Shown here in pieces: positions 7,450 through 15,155 of a DNA stretch of 26,607 nucleotides; position 1 is the stretch's first letter, and every line of letters starts with the position of its first letter. The DNA lies in assembly GCA_018383195.1 (NCBI GenBank), contig JAGZOP010000029.1, forward strand, positions 1 through 26,607. Direction: 5' to 3'. The DNA is from Clostridiaceae bacterium. GTDB taxonomy: Bacteria > Bacillota > Clostridia > Oscillospirales > Butyricicoccaceae. The position numbers and the translations under genes were made by a program. Below the pieces are notes generated by a model. That model saw only the letters and a list, made by a program, of their open reading frames with translations, was not told the DNA's origin and made no database searches.

Positions 7450-8433
7450 TTATTTTTTTGCGCGCTCGGACAAATCCTGATGCTGTTCAAACAGTTCCAG
7501 CGTAAGCGGCTCATCGAACATCATCGGATGCGCAGACTGATTTGCAACCTCCGTGCTTTCGCCTTCATACAGCGGATTCGGATAGGTCTGCTGAAGCTCG
7601 GCACGACCATCCTCAATAATGCACTGTGCCATTTCCATGGCAATCGGGTTGGTATCATCGCCCTTGTCTACTACAGCAACCGACTCTGTCAAAGAGAAAT
7701 TTCCTTCGGTCGGATCGATATAATCAATCGGCAGACCATCTTCCTTATCTGCAACCGCCTGATGACGCAGACCAAAGCCAATAGCAACTTCTCCAGCGCG
7801 GCACAGCTTCAGCGGTGCAGTACCAGAAGTTTCGATATGCGCACCTGCATTTTTATAAATTCCAGCAAGCACTTCCTCTGCCCCCTGCTCTCCATAGGCA
7901 TCGACCAGTGCCTGAATGAGCAGCCATGCAGTGGACGAGGACTGGATATCGGTTACGGCAATATGACCGGCGTAAACCGGATCCGCTAAATCTTTCAGGC
8001 TGGTGGGCACAGGCAGGTTTTCAGACTGCATCAGTTCGGTGTTAAGAATGATTGCGCCTTCCTGCGAAGTGATTGGCGCAGTATAATCCGGAACCTCTGT
8101 CAGGGTCTTGACATCAAAGGTCAGCGGCAGGAACATCTTATGCTCATCCTGCGCACTCTGCACATAAAAAGTGCTCATTGTGACCATGTCAGCCTCCAGG
8201 TTGGTGCCTTCTGCCATCAGCTTGCCGCCAAGGTCCGAGGTGCCGTAAGTCTGGAAAATGTATTTTCCGGAATATCCGCCCGCATCGAGTGCATTCTGCA
8301 TTGCAGTAATTGCCTCTTCGTCTGCATTGGAGTAAATGACGACCTGTTCATCCTTGGAACCGCCGCATCCCGCCAGCATTCCTGCGGAAAGTGTTAAAAT
8401 CAGACCGACAGCAAGATGTTTTTTGAAATTCAT
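7450..8433 (-). CDS. 2-aminoethylphosphonate ABC transporter, substrate-binding lipoprotein (PhnS type)
   Basis: A 327-residue solute-binding protein of the iron/spermidine/phosphonate (class 1) family. Residues 1-22 form a lipoprotein signal with lipobox LAGC, so C23 is expected to be lipidated and the protein tethered to the outer face of the membrane. The mature part starts with QVVIYSNADEEAI, typical of AfuA/FbpA-like binding proteins, and contains YGTSDLGGKLMAEG, also typical. An AGAGGAAA site precedes the ATG. The substrate is inferred from context: it sits directly between the permease gene and phnW-phnX. Other class 1 ligands (ferric iron, thiamine, polyamine) are unlikely in this setting. 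Confidence 0.88.
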   Translation of the reverse strand: MNFKKHLAVGLILTLSAGMLAGCGGSKDEQVVIYSNADEEAITAMQNALDAGGYSGKYIFQTYGTSDLGGKLMAEGTNLEADMVTMSTFYVQSAQDEHKMFLPLTFDVKTLTEVPDYTAPITSQEGAIILNTELMQSENLPVPTSLKDLADPVYAGHIAVTDIQSSSTAWLLIQALVDAYGEQGAEEVLAGIYKNAGAHIETSGTAPLKLCRAGEVAIGFGLRHQAVADKEDGLPIDYIDPTEGNFSLTESVAVVDKGDDTNPIAMEMAQCIIEDGRAELQQTYPNPLYEGESTEVANQSAHPMMFDEPLTLELFEQHQDLSERAKK

Positions 8434-8462
8434 GTTTGATTTCCTCTCTTTTTCAGATTGCG

Positions 8463-10088
8463 TTATTTTTTATGAACTGCTTTGCAGCGTGCAAGCCGCG
8501 AAAACAGTTGCTTAGCAAGAAAATTGGTCGCCAAAATCAGCAAAGACAGCACAAAAACTTCGTTGAAGCGATTGACATATTGCAGCTGCTTGATCATCGT
8601 GGTGAGCACCATCGTGCGTGCACCGGCAATGAATACGAGCGCGCTGATTGTGACCATGGAATTGATAAAGTAATAGCTGAACACTTCCACGAGACTGGAA
8701 AACGCATTGGGCGTTACGACACGCAGAATCGTTTTCATCCAGCTGTCACCCATAAGCATCGCGGTGGTTTCCCACCCTGCATTCATCTTGGATAGTGCAT
8801 TCTTCATCATCAGGTATGGCGTGGAAAAATAGTGGACAATGCTGCACAGCACCATCAAAATCATGGTGTTTTGCAGTGCAGTTCCGGAAAATACAAACAG
8901 GTACGCCACGCCCAGCACCATACCGGGAATTGCATTCGTAACCAGTGCAATGCTCTCGATTACGCGTTTATACCGCTGCGGCAGCGTGCTTCGTGCAGTA
9001 ATCAGCGCAGCGCCATACACAATCAATGTGCCCAGTGCAGCAGTCAGCAGCGACAGCTCCAAAGAATGCCCATACACGGCGAGCAACTGATGGTCTGCAA
9101 AAACCGAGCGGAAGTGCTCCAGTGTGAATCCGGTTTGATAGGGCCATGCCTGCACACATGGAACAACGAAAATGACCGCAAAGATGGAAATGACCAGAAC
9201 AACAATCGCTGTATTCAGCGCCCCCCATCCGGTATCGCGCAGAACATTTTTATGCGGTTCGGTGCGGTCAATCTGGTTGTATCGAATGTTAAACCGCTCC
9301 AAAATACGCAGAATACAGATGCTTCCCACAGAAGGAATCAGCATAATCATGGCGATTGCCGCACCGCGGCTGAAATCCGGGATTCCGCCCAGCATCTGAT
9401 TGTACAGCAGGGTTGCAATGACCTCATAACCGCCGCCGACCGAAGCTGGAATACCAAAATCGGTAAAGCACAGGAAAAATGCCTGAATCAGCGCACCTGC
9501 CAGTGTGCCGAGCAGTGGTCGGAAGACCGCAATCCAAAACGTAGACAGCGGACGATCCCCCATCACTTTGGACACCACAAGCGCCTTTTTATCGACAAAG
9601 CTCATGGTATTCTGAATTAACAGAAACGCAACCGGAATGGTGTAAATCACATAGCCTACAAGCAGTCCGCCGATGCCGTAAATATCAAAGACTTGTCTCC
9701 CAAGCAGACGGGTCAGCAGTCCCTGCTTGCCGAATGAGTAGATAATAGCAAACCCATAGGTAATCGTCGGCAGGTACATGGGCAGTACGGCAACTGCGGA
9801 GATTCCCCGTCGGAACCAACCTGGCAGCCCGGTATAGTGCACCGCATATGCGATGCAGAACGCGATTGCAGTCGCAACCAGCGCAGACAGGCAAGCGACT
9901 GTAAAGCTGTTGCCGAGCGCCTGCATAAAGCCTTTCTGCTGCACGACAGAAGCAAAGAAACCAAGGGTCGGTCCGCCGTCCCACAGGGATTTCCCGAGCA
10001 GCATGACGAGCGGCGCCGCCAGAAAAACAGCAAACAGCGCTGTAATCCCCCAGAAAATGAATTTGAGTTCTCTGTTTTTATGCTTCAT
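8463..10088 (-). CDS. 2-aminoethylphosphonate ABC transporter, fused permease (PhnU/FbpB type)
   Basis: A 541-residue inner-membrane protein with about 12 membrane segments, made of two tandem permease halves joined in one chain as in FbpB-like transporters; some organisms encode the halves separately as PhnU and PhnV. The first half carries its EAA-type loop near residues 170-195 (VVSKVMGDRPLSTFWIAVFR) and the second near 440-465 (ETTAMLMGDSWMKTILRVV), the sites that contact the ATPase. It starts 9 bp after the ATPase gene and ends 29 bp before the binding-protein gene, so it is cotranscribed with both. Specificity is inferred from phnW-phnX downstream. Confidence 0.9.
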   Translation of the reverse strand: MKHKNRELKFIFWGITALFAVFLAAPLVMLLGKSLWDGGPTLGFFASVVQQKGFMQALGNSFTVACLSALVATAIAFCIAYAVHYTGLPGWFRRGISAVAVLPMYLPTITYGFAIIYSFGKQGLLTRLLGRQVFDIYGIGGLLVGYVIYTIPVAFLLIQNTMSFVDKKALVVSKVMGDRPLSTFWIAVFRPLLGTLAGALIQAFFLCFTDFGIPASVGGGYEVIATLLYNQMLGGIPDFSRGAAIAMIMLIPSVGSICILRILERFNIRYNQIDRTEPHKNVLRDTGWGALNTAIVVLVISIFAVIFVVPCVQAWPYQTGFTLEHFRSVFADHQLLAVYGHSLELSLLTAALGTLIVYGAALITARSTLPQRYKRVIESIALVTNAIPGMVLGVAYLFVFSGTALQNTMILMVLCSIVHYFSTPYLMMKNALSKMNAGWETTAMLMGDSWMKTILRVVTPNAFSSLVEVFSYYFINSMVTISALVFIAGARTMVLTTMIKQLQYVNRFNEVFVLSLLILATNFLAKQLFSRLARCKAVHKK

Positions 10089-10097
10089 GAAGTCCTC

Positions 10098-10868
10098 TTA
10101 TACCGCTACCGCCGCAGCAGCCGGACGTTCTCCAAACAGCGCGTAAATGTTGTTTCTCTTGACTTCAAGCTGGTTCAAAATGAATTTGCGCACAAAGTCA
10201 TTTTGGGGATGGTGCACGATTTCTTCCGGCTTTGCATACTGGGAGATTTCGCCTTTCTCAATGATGAGCACCCTGTCCGAAAGCGTCAAAGCTTCCTCCG
10301 GGTCATGGGTTACAATAATGGTGGTCAGGTGGTATTCCTTTGCGATCGTCTTGATGCGTTCCTTGATCGACTCTTTGATCACGCCATCGAGCGCAGACAG
10401 CGGCTCGTCCAGCAGCAGAATACGAGGCTTCATCACCATCGTGCGCGCCAACGCTGTACGCTGCTTCTGTCCGCCCGAAAGCTGGTCAATACGCTTGTCC
10501 AGATGTGCCTCCAGATCCAGCAGACGGATTAACTCCTCCACTTCTTTCTCGCTGGAAATAGCAGGACGATTTTTCAGTCCATAGGTGATGTTCTGCCGCA
10601 CGTTCAGATTGGGAAACAGCGCATAATCCTGAAATACAATATTAAATCCGCGCTTTTCCATCGGGGTATGGGTCAAATCCTCTCCGTCATAGCAAATCGA
10701 CCCATCGTCCGGAGCAGTGATGCCCAGAATCAGATTGAGCAGTGTTGTTTTCCCGCATCCGGATGGACCAAGAATGGAAACAATTTCTCCATTTCCGACG
10801 GTCAGATTGATGTCCTTAAGTACCGGAACTCCATCGAACGATTTTTGAATATGATTCAGTTCCAACAT
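10098..10868 (-). CDS. 2-aminoethylphosphonate ABC transporter, ATP-binding protein (PhnT type)
   Basis: First gene of the phosphonate operon. The 256-residue ATPase shows Walker A GPSGCGKTT (34-42), Q-loop Q80, signature LSGGQ (130-134), Walker B ILLLDEP (150-156) and the switch histidine in IIVTHD. It energises import through the fused permease. At 256 residues it lacks the C-terminal TOBE regulatory domain of longer MalK/PotA relatives. AAAGGAAG lies 10 nt before the ATG. The last ten residues are unusually Ala/Val-rich, of no obvious meaning. Confidence 0.92.
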   Translation of the reverse strand: MLELNHIQKSFDGVPVLKDINLTVGNGEIVSILGPSGCGKTTLLNLILGITAPDDGSICYDGEDLTHTPMEKRGFNIVFQDYALFPNLNVRQNITYGLKNRPAISSEKEVEELIRLLDLEAHLDKRIDQLSGGQKQRTALARTMVMKPRILLLDEPLSALDGVIKESIKERIKTIAKEYHLTTIIVTHDPEEALTLSDRVLIIEKGEISQYAKPEEIVHHPQNDFVRKFILNQLEVKRNNIYALFGERPAAAAVAV

Positions 10869-10896
10869 TGAACTACGCTTCCTTTCATTTGTCGTC

Positions 10897-10942
10897 GGTA
10901 TTCATGATACCTTTTTTTCTCTTCCGCCTCTATCATGATTCC
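10897..10942 (-). promoter_or_regulatory. Candidate operator pair upstream of the phosphonate operon
   Basis: Two copies of an ATCATGA motif: GGTATCATGAATACC (10911-10897, with GGTAT/ATACC dyad arms) and GGAATCATGATA (10942-10931). Their centres are about 31.5 bp apart, three helical turns. TATCAT within the first copy could be a -10 element but has no good -35, which would suit an activated promoter. No regulator gene is adjacent. Confidence 0.35.
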
Positions 10943-11008
10943 GCGAAGCCTGTGTAAAAAATATGTAATCCTGTTTTGTAATTCGAATCTACACGCTTTT
11001 CCTGATAT

Positions 11009-11038
11009 AAAAAAAACCGCCTTTCGGCGGTTTTTTTT
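11009..11038. terminator. Bidirectional intrinsic terminator
   Basis: CCGCC (11017-11021) and GGCGG (11026-11030) around a TTTC loop, flanked by eight A on one side and eight T on the other, so it works on either strand. It ends the leftward DUF2284-GNAT transcript 20 bp after that gene's stop and insulates the phosphonate operon. Confidence 0.88.
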
Positions 11039-11057
11039 GCTATATAATTGAATTGTC

Positions 11058-12044
11058 TCAATCATTTTCCCGATGCCATACCATCGTGCATTCGTTCTCT
11101 CCCGTTTGTGCATCCCATTCTTCCGCAGTAACTTGAAATCCCTCTTTCCGATAAAACTCCAATGCACGCACGTTCCGACGATAGACGTGCAGCGTGATCG
11201 CCGGATGAATCTGTTTCAGATGTTCGAGGAGCTGCTTTCCAATCCCGTTGGAACGGTGCTGACCATCCACAAAAATACCGGCAAGATAGTCTCCCTGCAT
11301 TCCGGCAAACCCAAGCACCGTATTCTTCTGCACAAATACAAGCAGTTCCGCCTGCAAAAGATGCATGCGAACCATTTCCGCGTGCGACGTCCAATAATTT
11401 ACAGGAATAAAATCATGCGCATCCAGATTTCCATTCAGCCAAAGCTGCATCACCTGCTCCAGATCATGCGGCTCGAATTCTCGAATGACGCCCTCTTCTT
11501 CGGCATCTTTCCAAATCAAAAGACCGCCAACCAGCGTCAGGTATTCGGGTGTTTTCCCATCCTGAATCCATAAAATCGGTTTATCAAAATATTTCTCCAT
11601 GGTTTTGGAAATGTCGCCGCCCAAGGCGTCCAGTGCGTGACGCATTTTATCCGGATGGCGGCAAGGCTTGCCCTCCGGTCTGGTACACTTCCCTTCGCAG
11701 AGCGTGCATCCCCCCACCGGCAGCGCCAACGATCCCGGAGTCTCCCGCTCCAATGCAAGCAGATCTTCCAATAATCGTCCTTTTTCCTGTTCCATCCCCT
11801 CTAGCATGCCAGCAAGCTCCGCCTGCGGCTTTGCATGCAAAATACGCGCAAAAATGCGCAGCGTGCGGCTTTGCCTCCAAAGATCCATTGGATCAAAGGT
11901 AAACGGCGGGCAGGACCATGTATGATTGTAATGATCGCAGATCTGGCAGCATCCTAAAAACCGTTCTACATCAACGCACGTGTGCAGGTACTCTTCTACG
12001 GGAACAGATACTTCCAATGCCTGAACCGAATAACATGCAGACAT
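11058..12044 (-). CDS. DUF2284 metal-binding domain fused to a GNAT acetyltransferase
   Basis: The ATG at 12044 is chosen because AAAGGAGGGACGG precedes it; upstream in-frame codons read through the promoter. The 328-residue product has two parts. Residues about 1-185 are a cysteine-rich DUF2284 domain with CCQICDHYNHTWSCPPF near 33-49 and GGCTLCEGKCTRPEGKPCRHP near 107-127, a predicted metal or iron-sulfur binding module of unknown function. Residues about 190-328 are a GNAT acetyltransferase with REFEPHDLEQVMQLWLNGN at its start and the acetyl-CoA loop VDGQHRSNGIGKQLLEHL near 262-279. The joint suggests that a metal or redox state gates acetyl transfer, but the substrate is unknown. It is monocistronic, divergent from the DUF134 operon. 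Confidence 0.85.
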   Translation of the reverse strand: MSACYSVQALEVSVPVEEYLHTCVDVERFLGCCQICDHYNHTWSCPPFTFDPMDLWRQSRTLRIFARILHAKPQAELAGMLEGMEQEKGRLLEDLLALERETPGSLALPVGGCTLCEGKCTRPEGKPCRHPDKMRHALDALGGDISKTMEKYFDKPILWIQDGKTPEYLTLVGGLLIWKDAEEEGVIREFEPHDLEQVMQLWLNGNLDAHDFIPVNYWTSHAEMVRMHLLQAELLVFVQKNTVLGFAGMQGDYLAGIFVDGQHRSNGIGKQLLEHLKQIHPAITLHVYRRNVRALEFYRKEGFQVTAEEWDAQTGENECTMVWHREND

Positions 12045-12093
12045 TTTCCGTCCCTCCTTTTGTTTTGTGTATATTTTCCAATTCATTATGTTT

Positions 12094-12122
12094 ATCTTAG
12101 CACAAAGTTGTACATTTGTACA
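12094..12122 (-). promoter_or_regulatory. Promoter of the DUF2284-GNAT gene with TGTACA palindromes
   Basis: Reading leftward: -35 TGTACA (12122-12117), 17-bp spacer, -10 TAAGAT (12099-12094). A second TGTACA occurs at 12109-12114, two bases from the first; each hexamer is self-complementary. The pair overlaps the -35 region and could be a repressor site. Confidence 0.5.
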
Positions 12123-12173
12123 CAATAAAATCACAATGCAAATCCAGAGGTGCAAGCGCTCGTATTTTGTTTT

Positions 12174-12247
12174 TGTCATATGCCATAAAACTGTTGACAA
12201 TCGAATCCAGCGGGAGTACAATCATCTTATAAATGACATATGTCATA
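12174..12247 (+). promoter_or_regulatory. Promoter of the DUF134 operon flanked by two TGNCATA operator pairs
   Basis: TTGACA (12194-12199), 17-bp spacer, TACAAT (12217-12222): a near-consensus housekeeping promoter. Just upstream of the -35 are tandem heptamers TGTCATA-TGCCATA (12174-12187). Covering the transcription start are TGACATA-TGTCATA (12234-12247), which include the perfect 14-bp palindrome ATGACATATGTCAT (12233-12246). The first operon gene has a helix-turn-helix domain, so autoregulation at these sites is plausible but inferred. Confidence 0.75.
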
Positions 12248-12306
12248 AATAACAGATGTATTTCCAGCTGCTCGCTCTCTTTGAAATTCGCACGGAGGTG
12301 AATCCA

Positions 12307-13032
12307 TTGCCCAGACCCAAAAAATGCAGGAGAATCTGCCAAATGCCTGAAACCCGGGAGTTTCGCCCTGTAAAGGACCATCCCTGCGAATCCCTCGTCA
12401 TTCTGACTGTGGACGAATACGAAGCGCTGCGCCTGATTGATAAAGAAGGATTTTCTCAGGAGGAATGCAGCAGTTATATGCAGGTAGCCCGAACCACCGT
12501 TCAGATGATTTACAACTCTGCGCGAAAAAAGCTGGCAGATGCCCTTGTGGATGGACTCCCGCTTCGAATCGAAGGCGGACACTACCAGCTTTGTGACGGA
12601 AATCATGAATTTCGCGGATGCAGCCAATGTATGAAGCACCGATGCGGCTTGCACGCAACCCCGATCAAGGAGGATCACATCATGAAAATCGCAATCCCTC
12701 TGGACGAAAATCAGCAGGACGTCTGCATCGTCTTGGCACGCGCCCCCTATTTCCTGTTCCGGGAAAACGGAAAAGACACAATCGTTCAAAATCCGGCTGC
12801 CGAGGCGCAGGGCGGCGCAGGAATCCAAGCCGCTCAATTTCTGGTGGACAGCGAAGTAACCACGCTGATTACCGTCCGCTGCGGACAGAATGCAGCGAAG
12901 GTATTCCATGCAGCCGGCATGAAAATCTACAAATCCGCAAACAAAGCCGCAGCGGATAATCTCACCGCATTGGAAGAAGGCAAGCTGAATGAATTGACCG
13001 AATTCCATGGCGGTTATCACGGAATCCAATGA
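12307..13032 (+). CDS. DUF134 helix-turn-helix protein fused to a NifX/NifB-type metallocluster-binding domain
   Basis: The TTG at 12307 is chosen because GGAGGTGA precedes it by 8 nt and the product begins MPRPKKCRRICQMPE, the usual DUF134 N-terminus. Residues about 1-115 are DUF134, with a sigma-like helix-turn-helix (DEYEALRLIDKEGFSQEEC, then ARTTVQMIYNSARKKL) and a cysteine cluster GCSQCMKHRCG. Residues 126-241 are a dinitrogenase iron-molybdenum-cofactor-type (NifX) domain starting MKIAIPLDENQQD. Between them the DNA keeps AAGGAGG followed by ATG at 12682, in frame, so the second domain can also be made alone. The last four bases overlap the next gene (ATGA). It is likely the operon's regulator or a cluster-binding scaffold. 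Confidence 0.85.
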   Translation: MPRPKKCRRICQMPETREFRPVKDHPCESLVILTVDEYEALRLIDKEGFSQEECSSYMQVARTTVQMIYNSARKKLADALVDGLPLRIEGGHYQLCDGNHEFRGCSQCMKHRCGLHATPIKEDHIMKIAIPLDENQQDVCIVLARAPYFLFRENGKDTIVQNPAAEAQGGAGIQAAQFLVDSEVTTLITVRCGQNAAKVFHAAGMKIYKSANKAAADNLTALEEGKLNELTEFHGGYHGIQ

Positions 13033-13853
13033 AAATCGCATGTTTAAGCGGGAAAGGCGGCGCAGGGAAAACGTTCGTTGCAGTCAATCTGGCAGCGGCT
13101 GCCGGAAACTGTACTTATATCGACTGCGATGTCGAAGAACCCAACGGAAGATTATTCTGGAAACCCCAAAACGTCCGGACTTCTGTTGTCAATACCCTGC
13201 TCCCCTCGTTTGACGCTGCGAAATGCACCGGCTGCAAGGAATGTGTCCGCGCCTGCCGGTTTCACGCTCTCATGTATATCAAGGAAAAACCCATGATTTT
13301 TCCTGAGGTTTGCCACAGCTGCGGACTGTGCTGCATGGTCTGTCCCGCGCATGCGGTTTCCGAAATTGATCAGCCGATCGGCACGATGGAAATTGGGATG
13401 CACGAGGAAACCAAAGTGGTGACCGGTATTTTAAATCCCGGTGAAGCAAGCGGTGTTCCGGTCATTCGAGCTGTACTCAAGCAGGCAGAAGGACTGACCG
13501 TGTTGGATTGTCCGCCCGGAAGCGCCTGCTCCGTGATGGAATCGATCATGGATGCCGATTACTGTGTTCTGGTAACCGAACCGACTGCATTTGGATTTCA
13601 TAACTTTCAAATGGTCTATGAACTGACCACACTGCTGAAAAAGAACTGCGGCGTTGTCATCAACAAACAGGCTGTTCCCTATGAGCCGCTTGATGCTTTC
13701 TGCATGCAGCACAACCTGCCGGTTTTGGCGCGAATCCCCTATCACGAAGATCTGGCGGCACGGATTGCAAACGGCGAAATTCTTGCAGAAACCGTCCCGG
13801 AAGAAAAAGAGCGGTTTCAGGATCTGCTGCGCCGGATTGGAGGTGCCGTATGA
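13029..13853 (+). CDS. MinD/Mrp-type P-loop ATPase with inserted two-cluster ferredoxin domain (paralogue 1)
   Basis: The 274-residue protein has a deviant Walker A, GKGGAGKT (residues 8-15), of the SIMIBI class. The next strand reads YIDCDVEEPNG. An inserted ferredoxin domain has C66-x2-C69-x2-C72-x3-C76 and C95-x2-C98-x2-C101-x3-C105-P, enough for two [4Fe-4S] clusters. LDCPPGSACSVMES (about 159-172) is the switch II/Walker B region. This family is widespread in anaerobes beside NifX-like proteins; an iron-sulfur or metallocluster assembly or electron-delivery role is inferred, not proven. It overlaps the preceding gene by ATGA and the following paralogue by ATGA, so all three are translationally coupled. 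Confidence 0.92.
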   Translation: MKIACLSGKGGAGKTFVAVNLAAAAGNCTYIDCDVEEPNGRLFWKPQNVRTSVVNTLLPSFDAAKCTGCKECVRACRFHALMYIKEKPMIFPEVCHSCGLCCMVCPAHAVSEIDQPIGTMEIGMHEETKVVTGILNPGEASGVPVIRAVLKQAEGLTVLDCPPGSACSVMESIMDADYCVLVTEPTAFGFHNFQMVYELTTLLKKNCGVVINKQAVPYEPLDAFCMQHNLPVLARIPYHEDLAARIANGEILAETVPEEKERFQDLLRRIGGAV

Positions 13854-14725
13854 AACGACTTTTAATCCTGAGCGGCAAAGGTGGCACCGGAAAAACCACG
13901 GTATCCGCGGCAATCATTCGCCTGAGTCAGGCGCGCGCGATTGCCGACTGTGATGTAGACGCACCAAACCTCCACTTAATTATGAAACCATCCGAGGTCA
14001 CCCCCGAGCAATTTGTTTTTATGGGCGGCGAAAAGGCAGCGGTACAGCAAAACCGCTGTATTGGCTGCGGAAAGTGCCTTTCCCTCTGCCGCTTTGATGC
14101 AATCCAAATGGAAAATGGGAAAGCTTCCATCAATGAATACGCCTGTGAAGGCTGCGGCGTCTGCCAGTTTGTCTGTCCGGAACATGCGATTACGCTGGAA
14201 CAGGACGCCGCCGGAACGCGCGAACTCTATTCATCGGAATCTGTATTTTCCACGGCAACGCTGAAAATGGGGCGCGGGAACTCCGGCAAACTGGTGACCG
14301 ATGTAAAGCTTGCCATGATAAAAGCAGCTCCGACCTGCGAATTCGCCGTCATTGACGGCTCTCCCGGAATCGGATGCCCCGTGATTGCTTCGGTCAGCGG
14401 GATGGATCTTGTGCTCATTGTGGCAGAGCCCAGTGAAAGCGGAATCAGCGATTTGCAGCGTTTGGTGAAAACTGCGGCAACCTTTGATACCCGGTTGGCG
14501 GTCTGCATCAATAAATGGAATACCAGTCCTGCTCATTCCGAAAAAATCCAGCAATATTGTGCTGAACAGCACCTTCCCTTTGTCGGGAAAATCCCCTTTG
14601 ATCCCAAAGCAGTGCAGGCGGTCAACGAAGGCAAAACGATTGCAGACGTTCCCTGCCCTGCCGGGGACGCAGTAAAAGAAATCTATACGGCAGTGCTTGC
14701 ATTGCTGAATATTACAAATGAATGA
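13850..14725 (+). CDS. MinD/Mrp-type P-loop ATPase with inserted two-cluster ferredoxin domain (paralogue 2)
   Basis: The 291-residue paralogue of the preceding gene has Walker A GKGGTGKT (9-16), DCDVDAPNLHL (34-44), ferredoxin cysteines C70/C73/C76/C80 and C99/C102/C105/C109, and the switch motif VIDGSPGIGCPV. Unlike paralogue 1 it has the standard KTT after the P-loop glycine (KTF in paralogue 1), and its LVTDVKLAMIK stretch aligns with the other's VPVIRAVLK. The consecutive pair suggests a heterodimer, as SIMIBI ATPases act as dimers; this is inferred. The start overlaps the previous stop by four bases. A NifX-like gene follows 14 bp later. Confidence 0.92.
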   Translation: MKRLLILSGKGGTGKTTVSAAIIRLSQARAIADCDVDAPNLHLIMKPSEVTPEQFVFMGGEKAAVQQNRCIGCGKCLSLCRFDAIQMENGKASINEYACEGCGVCQFVCPEHAITLEQDAAGTRELYSSESVFSTATLKMGRGNSGKLVTDVKLAMIKAAPTCEFAVIDGSPGIGCPVIASVSGMDLVLIVAEPSESGISDLQRLVKTAATFDTRLAVCINKWNTSPAHSEKIQQYCAEQHLPFVGKIPFDPKAVQAVNEGKTIADVPCPAGDAVKEIYTAVLALLNITNE

Positions 14726-14739
14726 AGGAGTATCATATC

Positions 14740-15102
14740 ATGAAAATTGCAGTATCTTGCAGCGGAAACCAGATTTGGGCACACTTTGGTCATTGTGAAA
14801 ACTTTATGATCTACGATGCTGAAAACGGCAAAATCACCCATGAAGAGTCTGTTCCGAACCCCGGTCACAGACCCGGTTTCCTGCCGAATTTCCTCGCTGA
14901 CATGGGCGTTCAGGTCATCATTGCCGGCGGCATGGGCGGCGGCGCAGTCGATATCTTCAATGAGCGCGGTGTAGAAGTTGTTCTGGGCGCACAGGGCGAT
15001 GCAAAGGCAGCGGTAGAAAGCTATCTTCGCGGGGAGCTGGAGTCCACCGGTTCCATCTGTCATGAGCATGCGCATGCGCACGAATGTGGAGAGCATCAAT
15101 AA
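14740..15102 (+). CDS. NifX/NifB-family metallocluster-binding protein with His-rich tail
   Basis: The ATG at 14740 is preferred over one at 14722 because GAAGGAG lies 10 nt before it and the family starts MKIAVSC. The 120-residue product is a single dinitrogenase iron-molybdenum cofactor domain: HFGHCENFMIYD, then VIIAGGMGGGAVDIF and GVEVVLGAQGDAKAAVESYL. It ends in a His/Cys-rich tail (CHEHAHAHECGEHQ) that could bind metal. The start region is nearly the same as the internal start of the DUF134-NifX fusion, so the two NifX domains probably arose by duplication. No other nitrogenase gene is nearby, so a role in nitrogen fixation is not implied. Last gene of the operon. Confidence 0.92.
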   Translation: MKIAVSCSGNQIWAHFGHCENFMIYDAENGKITHEESVPNPGHRPGFLPNFLADMGVQVIIAGGMGGGAVDIFNERGVEVVLGAQGDAKAAVESYLRGELESTGSICHEHAHAHECGEHQ

Positions 15103-15114
15103 AATTTATGATGA

Positions 15115-15155
15115 AAAACGCGATGTGAGCTATACGGACACATCGCGTTTTTTGT
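15115..15155 (+). terminator. Terminator of the DUF134-MinD-NifX operon
   Basis: A 13-bp perfect stem, AAAACGCGATGTG (15115-15127) with its complement (15139-15151), 11-nt loop, then further T residues, 12 bp after the stop codon. Confidence 0.9.

Noticed and set aside
8832..9620. + strand open frame of 262 codons opposite the phosphonate permease gene
   Set aside because: Its His/Gln/Asn-rich, low-complexity product is the expected shadow of a hydrophobic membrane protein on the other strand.
12097..13041. - strand frame of 314 codons opposite the DUF134-NifX gene
   Set aside because: It lies antisense to a recognised gene with promoter and ribosome binding site, and crosses the divergent promoter region.
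13029..15102. Nitrogen-fixation (nif) cluster
   Set aside because: NifX-like domains occur in many anaerobes without nitrogenase; no nifHDK, nifB or nifE/N is present.
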